Below the pieces are notes generated by a model. The model was given only the letters and a program-made list of their open reading frames with translations, did not search any database and was not told where the DNA came from. From Novilysobacter_A longmucuonensis (GTDB lineage: Bacteria; Pseudomonadota; Gammaproteobacteria; Xanthomonadales; Xanthomonadaceae), in contig NZ_JBJMAW010000007.1 of assembly GCF_046600735.1 (NCBI RefSeq), forward strand, positions 96,900-160,899: DNA of 64,000 nt, read 5' to 3'. Shown in pieces: positions 59,422 through 64,000 of the stretch. Made by a program: the position numbers and the translations under genes. The stretch's first letter is position 1, and the number at the start of each line of letters is the position of its first letter.

Positions 59422-61331
59422 GTGGTTGGCGAGATCGTTGGAGCAGCGCCATGCCGCGCGGAGCGGTGGTCGCGCACGACCTGGCGATGGTCTGGGTGGT
59501 GTGGCAGGGACTGCATTGGCTGCGTTTCAGCATCATGCCCAATCCGCCGGTGCTGCCGCTGTTGTCCACCGAGGTCATGCTGGTCCTGATGGCGCAGGGG
59601 CTGGTCTTCTGGCAGGTCGGCCTGTACCGGGGGCTGTGGCGGTTCGCCAGCGTCCCGGACCTGTGGAACATCTTCAAGGCCTGCCTGCTGGGCCTGTTCG
59701 CGATCGTGCTGTCGTTGGTGCTGTACAAGCACATCGATGCGGTCTCGCGGATGGTGCTGGTGCTGTATCCGCTGGTGCTGATGGGCCTGCTCGGTGCGCC
59801 GCGCCTGATGTACCGCGCCTGGAAGGACCGCAGCAACGAGCGGAGCAGCCCGACCTCGGTCCGCATCCTGATCCTCGGCGCGGGCCACGCCGGCGAGGCG
59901 CTGGTGCGCGACCTGCGCCGGCTCGGCACCTACCAGCCGGTCGGATTCCTCGATGACGCCGCCCGCCTGCGCGGCACCAAGGTGCAGGGCGTGCCGGTGC
60001 TGGGCCAGGTGCAGGACGTCGCCGAGATCGCACGCGAGACCGCGGCCGGGCTGCTGGTCATCGCGATGCCGTCGGCCAATGCCAATGCCTTGCAACGGGT
60101 GGTCATCGCCTGCGAGCGCACCGAACTGCCGTTCCGGATGGTGCCCAGGCTGTCGGACCTGCTCGAAGGCCGCTCGCTGCCCGGTGAGCTCAAGGAGGTC
60201 GCGATCGAGGACCTGCTCGGGCGCAAGCCGGTGTTGCCCGACTGGAAGGCCATCCGCGAATGGCTGGGCGCGCGTTCGGTACTGGTGACGGGGGCGGGTG
60301 GCTCGATCGGCTCGGAGCTGTGCCGGCAGTGCGCGCGGCACGGTGCCCGCCGCATCACCCTGGTCGAGATCGACGAACTGGCCCTGACCACGACCGAAGC
60401 GGCGTTGCGGCGCGACTTCCCGGATCTCGAATTCATACAGGTGCTCGGTGACTGCGGTGACCCCGCGGTGATCGCCTATGCGCTGGACGCCGCCGAGCCG
60501 GAGGCGGTGTTCCATGCCGCCGCCTACAAGCAGGTGCCGCTGCTGGAAACCCAGTTGCGCGAGGCGGTACGCAACAACGTGCTGTCCACCGAAACCGTGG
60601 CGCGGGCCTGCCGCGAGCGCGGCGTCGGCACGTTCGTGCTGATCTCCACCGACAAGGCGGTCGATCCGGTGAACGTGCTGGGCGCGACCAAGCGCCTGGC
60701 CGAAATGGTCTGCCAGTCGCTGGCCGACCCGCGTTCCACCGGCTTTGTCACCGTGCGCTTCGGCAACGTGCTCGACTCGGCCGGCAGCGTGGTGCCGCTG
60801 TTCCGCGAACAGATCCGCAAGGGCGGCCCGGTGACGGTCACCGACCCGGAGGTCACCCGCTACTTCATGACGATTCCCGAGGCCTGCCAGTTGATCCTGC
60901 AGGCCGCGGCGATCGGCAGCCACGAGGCGATCTACACCCTCGACATGGGCGAACCGGTGCCGATCCGCCTGCTGGCAGAACAGATGATCCGGCTGGCCGG
61001 CAAGCATCCGGGCCGCGACGTTGCGGTGGTCTACACCGGGCTGCGCCCCGGCGAGAAACTGCACGAAACGCTGTTCCATGCCGACGAGCGCTACCGCCCG
61101 ACCGCGCACCCCAAGATCCTGCAGGCCGAGCAGCGCCAGGTCTCGGCCCAGGCGATCGAACCCGCACTGGCGGCGCTGCGCGAAGCGTCTGCACGTTACG
61201 ATCGCGAAGCGCTTGCTAGCCTGCTGCGCGCAACGGTGCCGGACTTCCAGCCGGTCGATACCGGCGAGGTGCGCCGGCAGAACATCGCGACCGTCGTTGC
61301 ATTCCCCGCCCGCAGCGCCAGGAAGATTTGA
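59418..61331 (+). CDS. UDP-sugar 4,6-dehydratase/epimerase, CapD/WbpM-like
   Basis: A 637-residue membrane-anchored protein. Four hydrophobic helices occupy the first ~125 residues, then a first Rossmann domain (RILILGAGHAGEALVRDLRRLG, ~150) and a second catalytic SDR domain (VLVTGAGGSIGSELCRQC, ~290) with an extended-SDR active site including a SxxK-type KAVDPVNVLGATKRLAE in place of the YxxxK tyrosine, as in WbpM. These enzymes convert UDP-GlcNAc to UDP-4-keto-6-deoxy-GlcNAc for O-antigen or capsule. ATG overlaps the preceding stop; galU starts at the base shared with its stop. Confidence 0.94.
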   Translation: MSGWRDRWSSAMPRGAVVAHDLAMVWVVWQGLHWLRFSIMPNPPVLPLLSTEVMLVLMAQGLVFWQVGLYRGLWRFASVPDLWNIFKACLLGLFAIVLSLVLYKHIDAVSRMVLVLYPLVLMGLLGAPRLMYRAWKDRSNERSSPTSVRILILGAGHAGEALVRDLRRLGTYQPVGFLDDAARLRGTKVQGVPVLGQVQDVAEIARETAAGLLVIAMPSANANALQRVVIACERTELPFRMVPRLSDLLEGRSLPGELKEVAIEDLLGRKPVLPDWKAIREWLGARSVLVTGAGGSIGSELCRQCARHGARRITLVEIDELALTTTEAALRRDFPDLEFIQVLGDCGDPAVIAYALDAAEPEAVFHAAAYKQVPLLETQLREAVRNNVLSTETVARACRERGVGTFVLISTDKAVDPVNVLGATKRLAEMVCQSLADPRSTGFVTVRFGNVLDSAGSVVPLFREQIRKGGPVTVTDPEVTRYFMTIPEACQLILQAAAIGSHEAIYTLDMGEPVPIRLLAEQMIRLAGKHPGRDVAVVYTGLRPGEKLHETLFHADERYRPTAHPKILQAEQRQVSAQAIEPALAALREASARYDREALASLLRATVPDFQPVDTGEVRRQNIATVVAFPARSARKI

Positions 61332-62257
61332 TGAGCCCAGCTTCGCAGTCCCGCCCGCCATACCCCAGGATCCGCAAGGCCGTCTTTCCGGTGGCCGGCC
61401 TCGGCACCCGCTTCCTTCCTGCCACCAAGACCGTACCCAAGGAAATGCTGCCGATCATCGACCGGCCGTTGATCCAGTACGCCGTGGACGAGGCGATCCA
61501 GGCCGGGTGCGACACCCTGGTGTTCGTGACCAACCGCTACAAGCACGCGGTGGCGGACTACTTCGACAAGGCCTACGAACTGGAGCAGAAGCTCGAGGCC
61601 GCCGGCAAGATCGAGCAACTGGAACTGGTCCGCAACGTGCTGCCCAAGGGCGTGCGCGCGGTGTTCGTCACCCAGGCCGAGGCGCTGGGCCTCGGGCACG
61701 CGGTGCTCTGCGCCAAGCCGGTGATCGGCGATGAGCCCTTCGCGGTGCTGCTGCCCGATGACCTGATCTGGAACCGCGGGCCAGGGGCGTTGAGCCAGAT
61801 GGCCGATGCCGCCGAAGCCAGCGGCGCCAGCATGATCGCGGTCCAGGACGTGCCGCGCGAGCAGACCGGGAGCTACGGCATCGTGGCGACCGAGGACTTC
61901 GCCAACCGCCAGGGCCGCATCAGCGCGATGGTGGAAAAGCCCAAACCCGATGTCGCGCCGAGCACCCTGGCGGTGGTCGGCCGCTACGTGCTCAACCCGC
62001 GCATCTTCGAATTGCTCGAAACCACGCAGCCGGGGGCAGGCGGTGAGATCCAGCTCACCGATGCGATCTCCGCGCTGCTCGCCGAGGAGGCCGTGCATGC
62101 CTACCGGTTCCGCGGCACGCGCTTTGATTGCGGAACGCATATCGGCTTGATCGAAGCGACCATCCGCTACGCGCTGGACCACGAGAAGCTCAGCGAGGCG
62201 GCGGCGGCGACCATGCAGAACGCACTCGACGAACTGGGCGTGCGCGAGTTGGAGTGA
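61331..62257 (+). CDS. galU: UTP-glucose-1-phosphate uridylyltransferase
   Basis: A 308-residue cytosolic enzyme that makes UDP-glucose. The nucleotide-binding motif KAVFPVAGLGTRFLPATK plus TVPKEMLPIIDRP is exact for GalU, with later DDLIWN, GIVATED and VVGRYVLNPRIFELLE. UDP-glucose feeds LPS core, O-antigen and exopolysaccharide. It starts at the ATG whose A is the last base of the wbpM-like stop codon, so it is co-translated. A hairpin follows 34 bases after its stop. Confidence 0.96.
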   Translation: MSPASQSRPPYPRIRKAVFPVAGLGTRFLPATKTVPKEMLPIIDRPLIQYAVDEAIQAGCDTLVFVTNRYKHAVADYFDKAYELEQKLEAAGKIEQLELVRNVLPKGVRAVFVTQAEALGLGHAVLCAKPVIGDEPFAVLLPDDLIWNRGPGALSQMADAAEASGASMIAVQDVPREQTGSYGIVATEDFANRQGRISAMVEKPKPDVAPSTLAVVGRYVLNPRIFELLETTQPGAGGEIQLTDAISALLAEEAVHAYRFRGTRFDCGTHIGLIEATIRYALDHEKLSEAAAATMQNALDELGVRELE

Positions 62258-62290
62258 CGCTCCGCCACGACTAGGCCCAGCAAAGCGTAG

Positions 62291-62315
62291 GGTGGGCACG
62301 CTTCTGGTGCCCACC
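62291..62315 (+). terminator. Hairpin after galU
   Basis: GGTGGGCAC and GTGCCCACC form a perfect 9-bp stem with a seven-base loop, 34 bases after the galU stop. No T run follows, so it may be a repeat or RNA-protecting structure. It could end the lapA-galU operon. Confidence 0.55.
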
Positions 62316-62368
62316 GCGCGGCGTCCTGCGACCACTGGACCTGCCAGCCCTACAAACGCTGGAATTCC

Positions 62369-62392
62369 GTAGGCTGGGCTGCCAAGCCCGGC
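62369..62392. repeat. Family D repeat unit
   Basis: GTAGGCTGGGCTGCCAAGCC plus CGGC; differs by few bases from the left arm of the element at 37187. It forms a small GGCTTGG-type hairpin on its own and lies 38 bases before the FAD oxidoreductase start. Confidence 0.6.
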
Positions 62393-62430
62393 AGCGCGCA
62401 GGCACGCCCCGTCACAGCGCCCAAGGTTCA

Positions 62431-63753
62431 ATGCCGATCCGCTCCCAAGCCACAAACGCCACTCCCGCACCCGACACGTACTACCGCGCCGGCCTGACCA
62501 CCGCAGGGCTGGGGCAGGGCGCGCTCGTCGGCCGGACGCAGGCGCGCGTCTGCGTCATTGGCGGCGGTTTTGCCGGGGTCAACACCGCGCTTGGGCTGGT
62601 CGAGCGCGGTGTCGAGGATGTCGTGCTGCTGGAGGCGCACGAGATCGGCTTCGGCGCATCCGGGCGCAATGGCGGCTTCGTGTTCGGTGGGTTCTCGCGC
62701 GATGAGCAGGCCCTGCTCAACCAGCTCGGCACGGCGCGCGCACGTACCCTGTACGCCGGCACCACCCAGGCGGTCGAGTCCATCCGCCAGCGCATCGACC
62801 GCCACGCGATCGATTGCGACAGGACCGAAGCCGGCGTGATCTGGGCGAACTGGTTCCGCGACCCCGAGGTTCTTCGCTCGCGCAAACGCCTGCTCTCGAA
62901 GCACTACGGCGTGGATTGGCAATGGCTGGCGCAAGCGCAACTTCGAGAGCAAGTGCGCTCCGAGCGCTACCACGATGGGCTGTTCGAGCCCAAAGCGTTC
63001 CACTTTCATCCACTCAAATACGCGCGAGGCATCGCCACCGCGGCCTGTGCATTGGGATTGACCATTCACGAGCACAGCCCGGCGGTCTCGCTGCAACGCG
63101 ACCGCGGAGTCTGGCGTATCACCACGCCCACGGGCGAGGTCGAGGCCGAGACCGTGGTGCTGGCTTGCGGTGGCTATCTCGCGGGCCTGCGCCGACCCGT
63201 CGACGCCGCAGTACTGCCGATCGCGACCTACGTCATGGTCACCGAACCGCTCGGTGCGCGCATCGACGAGATCATGCAGACCCGCGCCGCGGTCTATGAC
63301 ACCCGCTTCGCCTTCGACTACTACCGCCCGCTGCCGGATACGCGCCTGCTGTGGGGTGGCCGCATCTCGGTGCTGCAACGCTCGCCCGAATCGGTCGAGC
63401 GGCTGCTGTACCGCGACATGCTCAAGGTCTTCCCGCAGCTCAGGGGAGTGCACATAGAGCACGCCTGGTCGGGCCTGATGAGCTATGCCCGCCACCAGAT
63501 GCCGCAGATCGGCCGCATCGACGATGAGCTGTGGCTGGCGCAGGCCTTCGGCGGCCACGGCGTCGCACCGACCACTTACGCCGGCGACCTGGTCGCCTCG
63601 GCAATCGCCGAGGGCGACGAGCGCTGGCGCGAATTCGCCGACTACGGCTTGGTATCGGCGCTGAAGCCCGCCGGATTCGTCGGCGCGCAACTGAGCTACT
63701 GGTGGGCGGGGCTGAAGGACGCCTGCAAGGATCTTGCAGAGCGGCAAGGGTGA
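62431..63753 (+). CDS. FAD-dependent amine oxidoreductase (PuuB/OrdL-like, DAO family)
   Basis: A 440-residue flavoenzyme. The FAD-binding motif is RVCVIGGGFAGVNTALGLVERG at about residue 39, followed by VVLLEAHEIGFGASGRNGGFVFGGFS, the GRNGG block typical of PuuB (gamma-glutamylputrescine oxidase) and its OrdL relatives. Later segments VVLACGGYLAGL and AQAFGGHGVAPTTYAGDLVASAIAEG complete the DAO fold. It probably oxidises a secondary amine or gamma-glutamyl amine; a role in putrescine use would fit the aguAB genes far upstream, but no other puu gene is adjacent. The N-terminal 38 residues are a variable extension. Confidence 0.88.
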   Translation: MPIRSQATNATPAPDTYYRAGLTTAGLGQGALVGRTQARVCVIGGGFAGVNTALGLVERGVEDVVLLEAHEIGFGASGRNGGFVFGGFSRDEQALLNQLGTARARTLYAGTTQAVESIRQRIDRHAIDCDRTEAGVIWANWFRDPEVLRSRKRLLSKHYGVDWQWLAQAQLREQVRSERYHDGLFEPKAFHFHPLKYARGIATAACALGLTIHEHSPAVSLQRDRGVWRITTPTGEVEAETVVLACGGYLAGLRRPVDAAVLPIATYVMVTEPLGARIDEIMQTRAAVYDTRFAFDYYRPLPDTRLLWGGRISVLQRSPESVERLLYRDMLKVFPQLRGVHIEHAWSGLMSYARHQMPQIGRIDDELWLAQAFGGHGVAPTTYAGDLVASAIAEGDERWREFADYGLVSALKPAGFVGAQLSYWWAGLKDACKDLAERQG

Positions 63754-63933
63754 ACCGACAGCGAGAGCGTCGGTAGAACCAAGCCCGGTTGCGCGAGTTG
63801 CTGCGCTCGCCGACTCCATTCGAAAGCCACCGTAGGATGGGTTGAGCCAAAGGCGATACCCATCTGTCGCGGCTCACGCGAAGCATCCCCGCGAGCGCAG
63901 CCGACGTCCCCCCGCCTTCAGTAGCGGGGCTAT

Positions 63934-64000
63934 CTAGAGTCCGGGGTTCATCGTAGTGGTATCGGCTGCCAGCTGCTCGGCGTAGGCGCTCGGGGTCAGC
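63934..64000 (-). mobile_element. C-terminal tail of a probable IS3-family transposase (partial)
   Basis: The last 67 bases encode, on the minus strand, LTPSAYAEQLAADTTTMNPG and a final Leu before a TAG stop. LTPxxYA near the C-terminus followed by a short polar tail is typical of IS3-type integrase-core transposases. The rest lies beyond the right edge, so this could be an intact element or a remnant; the terminal inverted repeat could not be placed. Confidence 0.5.

Noticed and set aside
1..64000. tRNA or rRNA genes
   Set aside because: No cloverleaf-like segment with conserved TpsiC and CCA-end features, and no rRNA sequence, was recognised by eye; a tRNAscan run would settle this.

Overview
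The window is a dense, GC-rich chromosomal segment from a gammaproteobacterium, most likely Lysobacteraceae/Xanthomonadaceae (Lysobacter, Luteimonas or a close relative). The grounds are gene content and order (nfuA beside a proline-rich TonB-like membrane protein, tandem cytochromes c, type-B L36-cmk-rpsA-ihfB-lapAB followed by O-antigen genes) and many intergenic inverted repeats with arms around GGAGCGGCTTCAGCCGC, which I associate with this family. No rRNA, tRNA, CRISPR array or complete insertion sequence was seen.

Region 1-23 kb is mostly single-gene housekeeping and stress functions. It holds an iron ABC transporter binding lipoprotein (cut by the left edge) behind a good Fur-box match, an FKBP lipoprotein, a PPOX-family stress protein, HI0933-like flavoprotein, YaeQ, an atypical LuxR-type regulator, an RluA-type pseudouridine synthase, DUF421 and MgtC membrane proteins, DEAD-box helicase DeaD, the AMPylase SelO, a secreted S8 peptidase, Uup, phhB with a TonB-like lipoprotein, nfuA and two cytochromes c. 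Region 23.8-37.6 kb carries a tripartite RND efflux adaptor with two permeases, a TraB/GumN protein, a TetR-hydrolase pair with two matching operator candidates, and the agmatine-to-putrescine enzymes AguB and AguA.

Region 38.0-53.2 kb is the outstanding feature: a compact four-gene NRPS/PKS locus, all on the plus strand and closely spaced or overlapping. Gene 1 is a formyltransferase fused to what looks like half of a condensation domain. Gene 2 is an NRPS (C-A-PCP) whose adenylation domain is split by an inserted luciferase-like flavin monooxygenase of the MupA/Atu3671 type. Gene 3 is a PKS with the unusual order KS-AT-KR-DH-ACP. Gene 4 is an NRPS (C-A-PCP) with an altered condensation motif. 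Both adenylation domains read as glycine-like, so the assembly line would join an oxidised, possibly N-formylated glycine-type unit, one malonyl-derived enoyl unit and a second glycine-type unit. No thioesterase, reductase release domain, phosphopantetheinyl transferase or dedicated transporter is present.

Region 53.4-62.3 kb returns to core genes: rpmJ (zinc-independent type), cmk, rpsA, ihfB, lapA, lapB, then a WecA/WbpL-like glycosyl-phosphate transferase, a CapD/WbpM-like dehydratase and galU, overlapping or nearly so, forming an LPS assembly and O-antigen initiation block. The window ends with a PuuB-like FAD oxidoreductase and the C-terminal tail of a probable IS3-type transposase. A recurring TAGAAT-like hexamer lies 6-7 bases before several start codons and suggests leaderless transcripts.
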